DNA of 64,000 nucleotides, from assembly GCF_900105755.1 (NCBI RefSeq), contig NZ_FNTQ01000001.1, positions 310,001 to 374,000 on the forward strand. Direction: 5' to 3'. The stretch's first letter is position 1, and every line of letters starts with the position of its first letter. This document shows, piece by piece, positions 15,310 to 24,000 of the stretch. Origin of the DNA: Streptomyces sp. Ag109_O5-10 (GTDB lineage Bacteria; Actinomycetota; Actinomycetes; Streptomycetales; Streptomycetaceae). A model generated the notes under the pieces. It did not search any database and was not told where the DNA came from. It was given only the letters and a program-made list of their open reading frames with translations. The position numbers and the translations under genes were made by a program.

Positions 15310-17031
15310 ATGAGTGCTCCGCACCAGAGGGCCGCGAGCCCCTTCAGGCAGCCGAAGGCCGTGTGGGCCGTGGCGTTCGCCTGCGTGATCTCGTTCATGG
15401 GCATCGGGCTGGTGGACCCGATCCTGCCCGCGCTGGCCGAGAGCCTGCACGCCTCCCCGAGCCAGGTCTCGCTCCTGTTCAGCAGCTACCTGATCGTGAC
15501 CGCGGTCGCGATGCTGATCGTCGGCTGGGTGTCCAGCCGGATCGGCGCCAAGCGCACCCTCGTCACGGGACTCGCCGTCATCGTCGTGTTCGCCGCGCTC
15601 GCCGGCGCCTCCGGCTCGATCAACGGCATCGTCGGATTCCGCGCCGGGTGGGGTCTCGGCAACGCCCTGTTCATCGCCACCTCGCTGGCCGTCATCGTCG
15701 CCTCGGCGAGCGGCGGCTTCGCCGGCGCGATCATCCTCTACGAGACCGCCCTCGGCCTCGGCATAGCCGTCGGACCGCTGCTGGGCGGCGAGTTGGGCGC
15801 CATCAGCTGGCGGGGCCCGTTCTTCGGCGTCGCCGTCCTGATGGCGACAGCCCTCCTCGCGACGCTGGCGTTCGTCCCCGCGCTGCCCAGGCCCGAGCAC
15901 CGCACCCCGGCACTGGCCCCGCTCACCGCGCTGCGCCACCGCGGACTGCTGACCATGGGCATCATGGCCCTGCTGTACAACTGGGGCTTCTTCACGATGC
16001 TCGGCTACGCGCCCTATCCGATGGAGCTGAGCGCCCACCAGCTGGGGCTTGTCTTCACCGGCTGGGGGCTGCTGGTGGCCGCGTTCAGTGTCTTCTTCGC
16101 ACCCCGCCTGCAGGCTCGCTTCGGCACCGCACCCGTGCTGTACGCCAACCTCGTCGGCCTAGGCGTGGTGATGGCCGTCATCGCCGCCGGCGTCGACACG
16201 CCGACGGTCGTCATCGTCGCGGTGATCGCCAGCGGGATCTTCATCGGCATCAACAACACGCTCACCACTCAGGCGGTGATGGTCGTCTCGCCGGTCGAGC
16301 GTCCCGTCGCCTCCTCCGCCTACGGCTTCCTGCGCTTCATCGGCGGCGGCCTGGCCCCGTACGTCGCCGGGAAGCTGGCGGACGCGACCGACCTGAGCGT
16401 GCCGTTCTACCTGGGAGCCGGCACCTTCCTGCTCGCGATCCCGGTGCTGGCGAGCGGGCACCGGCTGCTGCGGGACGCGGAGGCCCGCCTGGCCGACGGC
16501 GCGCCCGCCGGCCCCGCTCTCACCCCCGTCGGCCGGCAGGCCAACGCCGGCCCGGCCCCGGTCGTCGTGGCCGTCGGCGCCCACGAGGGGGCCGCGTCCG
16601 TCGTGGACGCCGCCGCCCGGCTCGCGCGGGACACCGGCAGCCCGCTGGAGGTGGTGCACGTACAGCGGACCGCCGTCGTGGAGGAACTGGCGGCGGACAC
16701 CGAGACCCGCGACGAGGCCCGGGCCGCGGTCGTCGCCCATCTCGACCGGCTGGCGGCCCAGGGGGTCGCCGCGACCGGCCAGATCCTGGACAGCGTCGGC
16801 GACCACGCCGCCGCCGGCCGGGTCCTCGCCCGGCATGCCGCCGAGGTCCATGCCCGCGCCGTCGCCGTCGGCCGCTCACCGCGCGGACCGCTCGCCCAGT
16901 TCGCCGACGGCAGCCTCACCAGCGCGCTCACCCATGCCGCGACCTGCACGGTCGTCCTGCTCGACCCGGCCGACGCACCGCTCCCCCTCACCGCGTCGAC
17001 GCTGGTCGAACTCCGGGAACGGCCGGCCTGA
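15310..17031 (+). CDS. MFS efflux transporter fused to a universal stress protein domain
   Basis: A 573-residue protein. Residues about 12-400 form a 12-helix MFS pump (VSSRIGAKRTLVTGLAVIVV after helix 2, then GGFAGAIILYETALGLGIAV and GPLLGG, motif C). The C-terminal 150 residues (from VVVAVGAHEGAASVVDAA to ATCTVVLLDPAD) form a cytoplasmic universal stress protein domain, including VAVGRSPRGPLAQFADGSLTSALTHAATCTVVLL, which resembles the G-2x-G-9x-G(S/T) nucleotide loop in relaxed form. The ATG at 15310 has GGAGAGAGGA upstream. It is probably an efflux pump with an attached nucleotide- or stress-sensing domain, controlled by the upstream MarR. The fusion is known but uncommon. Confidence 0.88.
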   Translation: MSAPHQRAASPFRQPKAVWAVAFACVISFMGIGLVDPILPALAESLHASPSQVSLLFSSYLIVTAVAMLIVGWVSSRIGAKRTLVTGLAVIVVFAALAGASGSINGIVGFRAGWGLGNALFIATSLAVIVASASGGFAGAIILYETALGLGIAVGPLLGGELGAISWRGPFFGVAVLMATALLATLAFVPALPRPEHRTPALAPLTALRHRGLLTMGIMALLYNWGFFTMLGYAPYPMELSAHQLGLVFTGWGLLVAAFSVFFAPRLQARFGTAPVLYANLVGLGVVMAVIAAGVDTPTVVIVAVIASGIFIGINNTLTTQAVMVVSPVERPVASSAYGFLRFIGGGLAPYVAGKLADATDLSVPFYLGAGTFLLAIPVLASGHRLLRDAEARLADGAPAGPALTPVGRQANAGPAPVVVAVGAHEGAASVVDAAARLARDTGSPLEVVHVQRTAVVEELAADTETRDEARAAVVAHLDRLAAQGVAATGQILDSVGDHAAAGRVLARHAAEVHARAVAVGRSPRGPLAQFADGSLTSALTHAATCTVVLLDPADAPLPLTASTLVELRERPA

Positions 17032-17235
17032 TCAGTGAAGGCTGGACCGCGCTCTCACGGAAAGCCGTGCGAGATGCGTGGCGCCGCGCCCGGTACGTGC
17101 CCAGTGATGGAACGCAGCAAGAGGGCACCCCAAGCCCCGCAGCCGCGCAGCCGCGCAGCCGCGGGCGACGAGCCCGAACCGGCCGCCCGAAAACCGTTCG
17201 GCGCCCGTCGTGCAGCGGCGCTAGCCTCGCTGATC

Positions 17236-18213
17236 ATGGGAGCACGAGCGCAGTACGTGGTGGTGGAGAACGGCGCCTGGCAGCGGTACTACTCGCACTG
17301 GGCCGCCAACCGGATCGTTGACGATCTGCTGGCCGGTCCGGCCGCGGCGACACGCTGCTTCCGGGCCAACCGGGAGATCGACGAATGGCTCGACGACATC
17401 TGGTGCGAGGGTGCCGCACTCGTCGACCACGACCGCCGGACCCTGCTCTGGTTCGCTTCCGTGGACAGTTGGGCAGACCACGTCGCCGCCCGCGCCGTGC
17501 TGACCCGGACCTGGCCCGGTTGGGACGTCCGCTTCGCGCACGACGGCATGGGCGATCTGACCCACCACCTCGGCCTCGGCAGGGACCTGACCCGTACGCC
17601 GGGCTGGTTCGAGACCTTCGAGCCTTCCGGGTTCGCGTCCAGCGAGTACACCGAGCCCTGCTCCGTCGCCTCCGTGCGGCTGCCCGACGGCAGCGTCCGC
17701 GCGTGGGGCAGCGACTGGGAACCCGTCGACCACCTCGCCGCCGGCCCCCGCCTGATCGACCTGATCGCCGCGTCGTCGGCCAGTCCCCCGCTGACCGACA
17801 TGCCGGAGGGCGGGGTTCATTTCGATCCGCAGGCCCGGACCGTCTCGCTGTGGGCGGTGCGGACCGTGGCCGGCATTCACAACTGGCCCTTGCCGGGCTG
17901 GGAGGACTGGGTCCTGGACTTCCGCGGCGAGGACCACACCCGGCAGGCCGCGCTGCTGCCCGCGGACTTCCCCTTCCCGTCGCCTCCGCTCGCGCCCGCG
18001 CTACGGAAACTCGCCGACGGTCTCACCGCCCCGCTGCCCGACATGAGCGGGCCCCTTGCCCTCGCCGCCGGAGCCCCGGGACCTGAGGGCACCACAGCCG
18101 TGGTGAACCCGGCTGCGCCGGTGCCGCACGAACCGGCCGATCCCACCCCGGCCGAACTGGCGGCACTGCGCGGGGCGATCGACGCCCTGGTCACAGAGGC
18201 GGAGGCCGACTGA
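17236..18213 (+). CDS. Conserved hypothetical protein
   Basis: A 325-residue soluble protein I cannot assign to a named family. It has an N-terminal region rich in Trp and acidic residues (NGAWQRYYSHWAANRIVDDL, WLDDIWCEGAALVDHDRRTL), a central WAVRTVAGIHNWPLPGWEDW segment, and a Pro/Ala-rich C-terminal tail. There is no signal peptide, membrane helix or known catalytic motif. The ATG at 17236 is chosen because TAGCCT (17222-17227) ends eight bases before it, giving a leaderless start. The frame is open from 17035, but the extension is low-complexity. It stands alone between the MFS-USP gene and the convergent hemerythrin gene. Confidence 0.75.
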   Translation: MGARAQYVVVENGAWQRYYSHWAANRIVDDLLAGPAAATRCFRANREIDEWLDDIWCEGAALVDHDRRTLLWFASVDSWADHVAARAVLTRTWPGWDVRFAHDGMGDLTHHLGLGRDLTRTPGWFETFEPSGFASSEYTEPCSVASVRLPDGSVRAWGSDWEPVDHLAAGPRLIDLIAASSASPPLTDMPEGGVHFDPQARTVSLWAVRTVAGIHNWPLPGWEDWVLDFRGEDHTRQAALLPADFPFPSPPLAPALRKLADGLTAPLPDMSGPLALAAGAPGPEGTTAVVNPAAPVPHEPADPTPAELAALRGAIDALVTEAEAD

Positions 18214-18292
18214 CCGCACTGTGGGCTCCCGTCGCGGGCCGGCTCCGGGAGGTCGTCGGCAAGGCGTGGCGACACGGCGAAACCGCTCCATG

Positions 18293-18775
18293 TCACCTCC
18301 CGATCCCGAACACCGTGTCGGCCCAGGCCGGGTGGGGTTCCCCGGCGTCGAGCGCCTCACCGATCGTCCGCTCTTCGTAGGCGAAGTGAGATTCCATGAT
18401 CGCCGCCAGCCCGTCGAGCTCGCGCCCGATCTCCTCCAGGGCCGACCCACGGGGTTCGACAGCCCTGTCCGCGAGTTCGCCCACCCGCGACAGGATCGAG
18501 GCGATCAGTCCGTGGTCCTCGACGAGTTTCGTGATGGTCGGAGCAAGATCCGGGCGTTCCCGGAGGAGCTGGGAGAACAGTCCGTCGTCCTCGCCCCGAT
18601 GGTGCGAGGTCAGCGCGGTGCAGAAGGCCAGGCAATGGGTGCGCAGGACATCGTCGCTCAGCCGGCGCTGTCCCAGACCCTTCCTGATCTCACGGATCTG
18701 GCGGCGCAGTTCTGCATGCGTTCGGGCAAGCTGTCGGCTCAAGGCGACCGCACGGTCGCCGTCACGGGAAGCCAC
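18293..18775 (-). CDS. Hemerythrin (HHE) domain protein
   Basis: About 160 residues forming a four-helix bundle with the iron-ligand pattern of hemerythrin-like proteins: His in ARTHAEL, His-His-x-x-Glu in LTSHHRGEDDGLF, His in VEDHGLIASI, and His-x4-Glu in MESHFAYEERTI. Such domains bind a di-iron centre and sense or carry O2 or NO, or act in iron/redox stress. The GTG at 18775 follows GAAGGGG and fits the usual start of the domain. The frame continues to an ATG at 18919, but that extension is basic and unlike the family. Confidence 0.8.
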   Translation of the reverse strand: MASRDGDRAVALSRQLARTHAELRRQIREIRKGLGQRRLSDDVLRTHCLAFCTALTSHHRGEDDGLFSQLLRERPDLAPTITKLVEDHGLIASILSRVGELADRAVEPRGSALEEIGRELDGLAAIMESHFAYEERTIGEALDAGEPHPAWADTVFGIGR

Positions 18776-18920
18776 GGAGGGCGGCCCCTTCGTTTCCGCA
18801 CCTCCATGCCTGACGCAGACCGTCACCGGCACGCGATGCTGCCGCCATCCGATCACGCGGCGCCGTGGAACGGCAAGCACGGTTGCCCGGCCGCCCCGGG
18901 CACCGCCGGCCGGGAACACG

Positions 18921-19587
18921 TCACGGATGGAACCGCCACCGGCCTTCAGTGACGACGTCCAGCTTGCCGTCCCTGACGCGCACGGCCGTCTCGTCGTCGA
19001 TGAAGTAGATCGGGAAGTCCGCCCGCGCGGCGATGCGGTCGGCCCAGGCGTCGTCCCGCTCGGGGAAGTCCGGCGAGTACAGATGGGGCTTGAGGTACCA
19101 GTCGAAGAGGCCGAACGGCGGCTCCACGGTCGTCGCCCCGAGTACGTGCAGGTCCTTGGTGTCCCCGATGACGTCGGCGGAGTGTGCGGTGAGATGGCGG
19201 CTGAAGATCATTGATCCGGCGCTGAGCCCCACGTAGACCCGGTTCCCCAGCGCCTCCAGGAAACCGTCGGCCAGGCCGTTGCCGGTGATGCTGCGCGCGA
19301 GGTGGTAGTGGTTGCCGCCCCCGACGTAGACGACGTCGGCTGCGAGCAGCCGGTCGAGCACCATCTGCCGGGGCAGGCCGTTCAGCTCCAGGATGTCGAA
19401 CTCGCGCCAGCCGAGGCCGTGCACCCGGTTCATGTCCGCGACCAGCCACCCGTGGTCCCCGGGCTCGGCGACGGACGCCGTGGGAAGGTACACGACGTTC
19501 GCCGACCCGAACGGCTTTCCCAGCATGTCCGCAGTGCGTCCCGCAGCGTCTCGTTACGCAGGCCACTCGCCGTCAGCAGAAAGTTCA
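18921..19587 (-). pseudogene. S51-type peptidase E-like protein, disrupted by a 1-bp frameshift
   Basis: The protein should begin MNFLLTASGLRNETLRDAL at 19587 and continue into MLGKPFGSANVVYLPTASV, but the two parts are in different frames: CTGCGG-ACATG reads where CTGCGG-GACATG is expected, so one G is missing near 19527. From an ATG at 19526 the remaining 201 residues are intact, with YVGGGNHYHLARSI and the nucleophile serine in VYVGLSAGSMIFSRHL, as in aspartyl dipeptidase/cyanophycinase-type S51 enzymes. Without the first beta strand the product is probably inactive, though restart at 19526 is possible. A sequencing error is the main alternative. Confidence 0.72.
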
Positions 19588-19868
19588 TCAGGCGACCCAA
19601 GCACGACCGGCGGACGCACGCAACGAGCCGGGAACGATCCGGCACGGCACGGCACGGCGACATCAGTATCAGCCGCTCGGCTTGCCCTTCGACCTGCCAT
19701 GACAACGAGTAGGTCCGGTCGCGTGACGGTGGTCAGGCGATGGGCGCCGTGACCGCGTCCGCGACGTTCCAGGCCGTGGCCGTCAAGGCGCGTTGCAGGG
19801 GAGATGGGTGGCGGGGGCAGTGGCGCCGGCCCGCCCGCGACGACGAGGTCAGCCCCGGTTCGACTCGG

Positions 19869-21083
19869 TCACGCCCTGGGCGGGGGCGGTGGCACGGTCA
19901 GCCTCTGTGGCTTCCTGGCCGGTGACCACCTTCGAGGGCGGTTGCCGCGGTCCAGGAGGCCGCCGGTGACGGCCAGCGCCAGGCCGGCCGCCGCGAGGGC
20001 CGCGCCGATCAGGTTGGGCGCGGCCCAGCCCCAGCCCGCCGAGATGACCAGGCCGCCGAGCCAGGCACCGGCGGCGTTGGCCATGTTGAAGGCGGAGTGG
20101 TTGGACGCCGCCGCCATCGTCGGGGCGTCCTTCGCGTTCAGCATCAGGAGCATCTGGACCGGCGTGGTGATGAGCGCGCCCATCGCGCCGATGAAGGTGA
20201 CCGTCACCAGGGCCGGCACCGTGCTGTGGACGGTGAAGTAGAACGCCACCAGAGCGGCCCCCAGCAGGATGATCCCGGCGTACAGGGTGGGGCGCAGGGC
20301 GCGGTCGGTGAGCGGGCCGGCGACGAGGGTGCCGACGGTCATGCCGACGCCGTAGAGGGCGAGGACCCAGGTGGTCGAGGCGTCGGAGAGGCCCGTCAGG
20401 TGCGTCAGCATGGGGACGAGGTAGCTGTAGACGGCGAAGAAGCCGCCGAACCCGACGACGGCGGTGGCCAGGCCGATGAAGACCTGCCGGTTGCCCATCG
20501 CGCGCAGTTCCTGCCGGATGCCGGCCTGCGGGCCGCGCGGCTGGTGGGGTACGAGCAGGGCGAGGGCGAGGAGCGCCACCAGGCCTATGACGGCGACCGC
20601 GCAGTAGGCGTACCGCCACCCCAGGTGCTGGCCGAGGGCGGTGCCGGCGGGGACGCCGACGATGTTGGCGATGGTGAGGCCGAGGAAGACCCGGGAGACG
20701 GCGCGTGCCGCGCGGTCGGCGGCGACCAGCCGGGAGGCGACGACGGCGCCCACGCCGAACAGGGCGCCGTGCGGCAGTCCGGCGAGGAAGCGGGCGGCGA
20801 ACAGCAGGCCGAAGTTCGGGGCGAGCGCGGACGCCGTGTTGCCGACGACGAAGAGCCCGGTCAGCAGGAGCAGCAGCCGCTTGTGGGGCACGCGGGCGCC
20901 GATGCCGGTGAGCAGGGGGGCGCCGACGACGACGCCGAGGGCGTACGCCGAGACGAGGTTGCCGGCGTGCGGCACCGACACCCCGACGCCGTCCGCGATC
21001 TGGGGCAGCAGACCCATGGTGGCGAACTCGGTGGTGCCGATGCCGAACGTGACGACGGCAAGGGCAAGCAGAGCCAGAGGCAT
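19869..21083 (-). CDS. MFS transporter, DHA1 (Cmx/AraJ-type) efflux pump
   Basis: A 404-residue, 12-helix transporter with the start TFGIGTTEFATMGLLPQIAD and the later LTIANIVGVPAGTALGQHLG (motif C) typical of the chloramphenicol-resistance/AraJ branch of drug:H+ antiporters. It exports small molecules from the cytoplasm; the substrate is unknown. I chose the ATG at 21083, at the normal family start; the open frame upstream (to 21272) is not membrane-like. The C-terminus ends in a Pro-rich tail. Its upstream region (21084-21293) contains a short TGCAACGTTCAA-like symmetry but no obvious regulator gene for it. Confidence 0.9.
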   Translation of the reverse strand: MPLALLALAVVTFGIGTTEFATMGLLPQIADGVGVSVPHAGNLVSAYALGVVVGAPLLTGIGARVPHKRLLLLLTGLFVVGNTASALAPNFGLLFAARFLAGLPHGALFGVGAVVASRLVAADRAARAVSRVFLGLTIANIVGVPAGTALGQHLGWRYAYCAVAVIGLVALLALALLVPHQPRGPQAGIRQELRAMGNRQVFIGLATAVVGFGGFFAVYSYLVPMLTHLTGLSDASTTWVLALYGVGMTVGTLVAGPLTDRALRPTLYAGIILLGAALVAFYFTVHSTVPALVTVTFIGAMGALITTPVQMLLMLNAKDAPTMAAASNHSAFNMANAAGAWLGGLVISAGWGWAAPNLIGAALAAAGLALAVTGGLLDRGNRPRRWSPARKPQRLTVPPPPPRA

Positions 21084-21293
21084 GATGAGCGGGGGAACCT
21101 TTCGGGGACGGCGGGTCCGGGAGGGGTGGCCGACGGAACCGGACGGTTGCTTCGCCCTCCGTGGCCGGCCGTACCGAGCGCCCTTGCCCAGCCCACCCCC
21201 TTGAACGTTGCAGCTGGATGCGGCGAACGCGCATTCCTGATCAGGGTGATGAGGCGGGGTGACCTCTGTCACGTGCAGCGGTGGCGAGCGGGC

Positions 21294-21737
21294 CTACTGC
21301 CCCGCGGTGGCCCGCCGGCACCGCGCGCACAGTCCCCACCAGGTGATCTCGGCCTCGTCGACGGCGAATCCCCGGTCCTCGTCGGGGGTGAGGCACGGTG
21401 CCACGCCGACGCTGCAGTCGACGTCCTCGATCAGACCGCAGCGGCGGCAGACGAGATGGTGGTGGTTGTCGCCGACGCGCAGCTCGTAGCGGGCGGGTGA
21501 GCCGGCGGGCTCGATGCAGCGGACGAGCTGGGCCTTGGTCAGGTCCTCCAGCACGTTGTACAGGCCCTGCCGGGAGAGACCGCCGCCCTCGGCGCGGTCC
21601 GTGCCGATGCGGGACTCCAGGTCGGCCGCCGTGGAGTGCGGATGACCCTGCAGAGCGGTGAGAACGGCCCTGCGCTGGGCCGTGCTGCGCAGGCCCTTGC
21701 GTCTGAGCAGGTCGCTCGCAAGCTGCTCCATGGTCAT
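21294..21737 (-). CDS. Fur-family metal/peroxide regulator
   Basis: A 147-residue Fur-type repressor with winged helix LRSTAQRRAVLTALQGHPHS through LSRQGLYNVLEDLTKAQLV, metal-site residues in GDNHHHLVCRRCG, and a second CxxC in WGLCARCRR. The paired CxxC motifs indicate a structural zinc. Sequence type is nearer to CatR/FurA than to Zur. The ATG at 21737 follows AGGAGAG. It is transcribed behind the small DUF2180 gene (71 bp apart) and probably autoregulates through the palindrome at 22141-22155. Confidence 0.88.
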   Translation of the reverse strand: MTMEQLASDLLRRKGLRSTAQRRAVLTALQGHPHSTAADLESRIGTDRAEGGGLSRQGLYNVLEDLTKAQLVRCIEPAGSPARYELRVGDNHHHLVCRRCGLIEDVDCSVGVAPCLTPDEDRGFAVDEAEITWWGLCARCRRATAGQ

Positions 21738-21808
21738 GTCGCTCTCCTGCGGCACAGCGGCCGTTCCGCCCCGGGGGGACGATACAACCAGAGGTGACCC
21801 GGTCGGTT

Positions 21809-22012
21809 CTAGGCGGCCTCGGCCGTACGGCAGGTGCCGCAGACCAGGCGCCGGGACGGGAGGACGCTCGTCATGGGGATCACCCCGACGGGACGCTGGA
21901 CGGTGGTCCGCAGGACCTGCGCGTGGTCGGCGCAGGTGAAGAGGCCGCAACGGGTGCAGGCGCCGATCCCGTTGCTCTCGTGGCGTCCCGACTGGGCGCA
22001 GTCGTAACAGTG
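21809..22012 (-). CDS. DUF2180 family small zinc-ribbon-like protein
   Basis: A 67-residue protein with four cysteine pairs: CYDC at the N-terminus, CTRCGLFTC in the middle and CGTC near the end, plus a conserved ADHA. This is the layout of DUF2180, small metal-binding proteins common in actinobacteria and often found beside Fur-type regulators. GAGAAGGA precedes the ATG at 22012. It is the first gene of an operon with fur, so it may help metal or redox sensing; that role is inferred from position only. Confidence 0.8.
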   Translation of the reverse strand, partial: HCYDCAQSGRHESNGIGACTRCGLFTCADHAQVLRTTVQRPVGVIPMTSVLPSRRLVCGTCRTAEAA

Positions 22013-22124
22013 CATGTCCTTCTCCCGATGAGGTCGGCCCCCTCGCCTCGCGCGGTGAGGTGGGGTGACGGCTGTGCACCGAAGGGCTCCCGCCACCTCG
22101 ACGCGTCCACCTCGGCACATATCG

Positions 22125-22156
22125 ACCCTAGTGCGCCAGTTTTGACAGAGTCAAAT
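22125..22156 (-). promoter_or_regulatory. Promoter and Fur-type operator for the DUF2180-fur operon
   Basis: On the minus strand a -35 TTGACT (forward 22149-22154) and -10 TAGGGT (forward 22125-22130) lie 18 bp apart. The -35 sits inside the inverted repeat TTTGAC-AGA-GTCAAA (22141-22155), so binding there would block polymerase. Confidence 0.6.
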
Positions 22157-22204
22157 GTAGGAGGCGGGTCGGAGCCTCTGGACCGCCGGAACTTGTTCAC
22201 CTAC

Positions 22205-22214
22205 TGTCTAGACA
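22205..22214. promoter_or_regulatory. GntR/HutC-type operator TGTCTAGACA
   Basis: A perfect 10-bp palindrome ending at the first base of the ATG of the GntR gene and overlapping a -10-like TACTGT (22202-22207). It resembles the GTCTAGAC core recognised by HutC-subfamily regulators, and suits autoregulation of the four-gene operon. Confidence 0.6.
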
Positions 22215-22933
22215 TGCCTGGACAGGTTCACAAGCATCATCGCATCGCCCGTGTGCTCGCCGACGAGATCCGAGCGGGGGTCCATGCCGACGGCAGCAGA
22301 CTCCCCGGCGAGCACGCACTCACCGAGCGGTTCGGCGTCAGCCGCACCACCCTCAGGCAGGCCCTGCAGGTTCTCGGCGAGGAGGGCCTCATCGCCACCC
22401 ACGCGGGCATCGGCTCGTTCGTCACCTTCGACGGGGCGCCGCTCGACAACCGCCTGGGCTGGACCCGGGCCCTGGCCGCGCAGGGCACCGAGCTCACGAC
22501 GGAGATCCTCCGCTTCGAGGAGACCACCGATCCGGAGCTGGCCGCACGGCTCGCGCTCGCCTCCGACGTGTTCCTCGCCCTGGACCGGGTCAGGCGGCTG
22601 CCCGACGGGCAGGGCGTGTCGCTGGAGCGCAGCCGGGTGCCGGTCACCGAGTCCCTGGCCGGACTGCCGGAGCGCGGTCTCGACGGCGGTTCACTCAGCC
22701 GCGAGCTGATCGCGGCGGGCCGGGTCAGCGACTCCGGCGAGGGTGTGGTCTCGGTCCGCGGGCTCACGGAGGCCGAGGCGGCCGTACTGCACCGCTCCCC
22801 CGGCGAATCCTTCCTCCGCCTCGACCAGGTGTACCGGGCCGCCGACGGCTCGGTGGTCGAGCAGGTCGGCAGTCTGCTCGACCCCGCCCGCTTCGAACTG
22901 CACGTCCGCTCCGGCAACGGGGGCCGCTCGTGA
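22214..22933 (+). CDS. GntR-family (HutC-type) transcriptional regulator
   Basis: A 239-residue regulator with a GntR winged helix at residues 8-75 (LADEIRAGVHADGSRLPGEH, RFGVSRTTLRQALQVLGEEG) and a UTRA-like effector domain (residues about 85-235, with LALDRVRRLPDGQGVSLERS and SFLRLDQVYRAADGSVVEQV). The start lies at leaderless distance from TACTGT. It overlaps the ADP-ribosylglycohydrolase gene by 4 bp (GTGA) and heads the operon, so it probably senses a substrate or product of that pathway. Confidence 0.9.
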   Translation: MPGQVHKHHRIARVLADEIRAGVHADGSRLPGEHALTERFGVSRTTLRQALQVLGEEGLIATHAGIGSFVTFDGAPLDNRLGWTRALAAQGTELTTEILRFEETTDPELAARLALASDVFLALDRVRRLPDGQGVSLERSRVPVTESLAGLPERGLDGGSLSRELIAAGRVSDSGEGVVSVRGLTEAEAAVLHRSPGESFLRLDQVYRAADGSVVEQVGSLLDPARFELHVRSGNGGRS

Positions 22934-23922
22934 CCGGCCGGCTCGACCGCGCCCTGGGCGCGTTCTACGGACTCGCCCTCGGTGACGCCCTCGGGATGCC
23001 CACGCAGGTGATGTCCAGGCCGGACGTCGTACGGGTGTACGGCACCGTGACCGGCTTCGAGGCCGCCCGTCCGGACAACCCGGTCAGCGCGGGCATGCCC
23101 GCCGGGTCCGTCACCGACGACACCGACCAGGCCGTGATCGTCGGCCGGCTCCTCGTCGAGGGACACGGCCGGATCGATCCGCTGCGGCTCGCCCACGAAC
23201 TGCTCGACTGGGAGAAGGAGATGAAGGCCAAGGGCTCCTTCGACCTCCTCGGCCCGTCCACCAAGGCCGCGCTGGACGCGGTCGCCCGCGGTGTCCCGCC
23301 GCACGAGGCGGGCCGCACCGGTACGACCAACGGCGCCGCGATGCGCGTCACCCCGGTGGGGATCGCCTTCGCCGCCGACCCGCTCGGCCCGTTCGTCGAC
23401 CGGGTCGTCGAGTCCTGCCAGGTCACCCACGACACCACCATCGGCATCGCCGGCGCGGCCGCCGTGGCGGCGGCCGTCAGCACGGGGGTCGGCGGCGGCT
23501 CGCTCGACGAGGCCGTCACCGCCGCCGTGGCCGCCGCGCGGGCCGGCGCGCGGCGCGGGCACTGGATCGCCGGGGCGGACGTCGCCGCCCGGATCGAGTG
23601 GGCGTGGGAGCTGGTGCACGGCCTCGACGAGGCCGAGGCGCTGGACCGGGTCGTGGCGCTCGTCGGCACCAGCGTGGCGAGCCAGGAGTCGGTGCCCGCC
23701 GCGTTCGCGGTGCTCGCCCTGGCGGACGGCGACCCGTGGCGGACCGCGCTGCTCGCCGCCAACCTCGGCGGGGACAGCGACACCATCGGGGCGATCGCCG
23801 GTGCCGTAGCCGGTTCGGTCGCCGGGTTCTCCGCGCTGCCCGCCGAGGCCGTCCGCACCCTTCGCACCGTCAACTCCCTGGAGCTGGAGCCGCTGACGGC
23901 CCAGCTCCTCGCCCACCGCTGA
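22930..23922 (+). CDS. ADP-ribosylglycohydrolase (ARH/DraG) family protein
   Basis: A 330-residue all-alpha protein. The metal-binding motifs are complete: GALGDALGMPTQ near the N-terminus, SVTDDTDQAVIVGRL (residues about 63-77), a TNGAAMRVTPVG stretch and GGDSDTIGAIAGAVAG near residue 280. The fold hydrolyses N- or O-glycosidic bonds of ADP-ribose on proteins, RNA or small molecules. Its place between a HutC-type regulator, an NCS1 nucleobase/nucleoside permease and a PfkB sugar kinase points to a small-molecule ribosyl substrate rather than protein de-ADP-ribosylation; that is inference. The GTG at 22930 overlaps the gntR stop. Confidence 0.88.
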   Translation: MTGRLDRALGAFYGLALGDALGMPTQVMSRPDVVRVYGTVTGFEAARPDNPVSAGMPAGSVTDDTDQAVIVGRLLVEGHGRIDPLRLAHELLDWEKEMKAKGSFDLLGPSTKAALDAVARGVPPHEAGRTGTTNGAAMRVTPVGIAFAADPLGPFVDRVVESCQVTHDTTIGIAGAAAVAAAVSTGVGGGSLDEAVTAAVAAARAGARRGHWIAGADVAARIEWAWELVHGLDEAEALDRVVALVGTSVASQESVPAAFAVLALADGDPWRTALLAANLGGDSDTIGAIAGAVAGSVAGFSALPAEAVRTLRTVNSLELEPLTAQLLAHR

Positions 23923-24000
23923 ACCGCCCCTCACCCGCGCCGGCCGGCCGGCGCCCTGCCCCGCCATCCGCTCTTCCGCACCCAGCAAGGAGGTTCCGTC

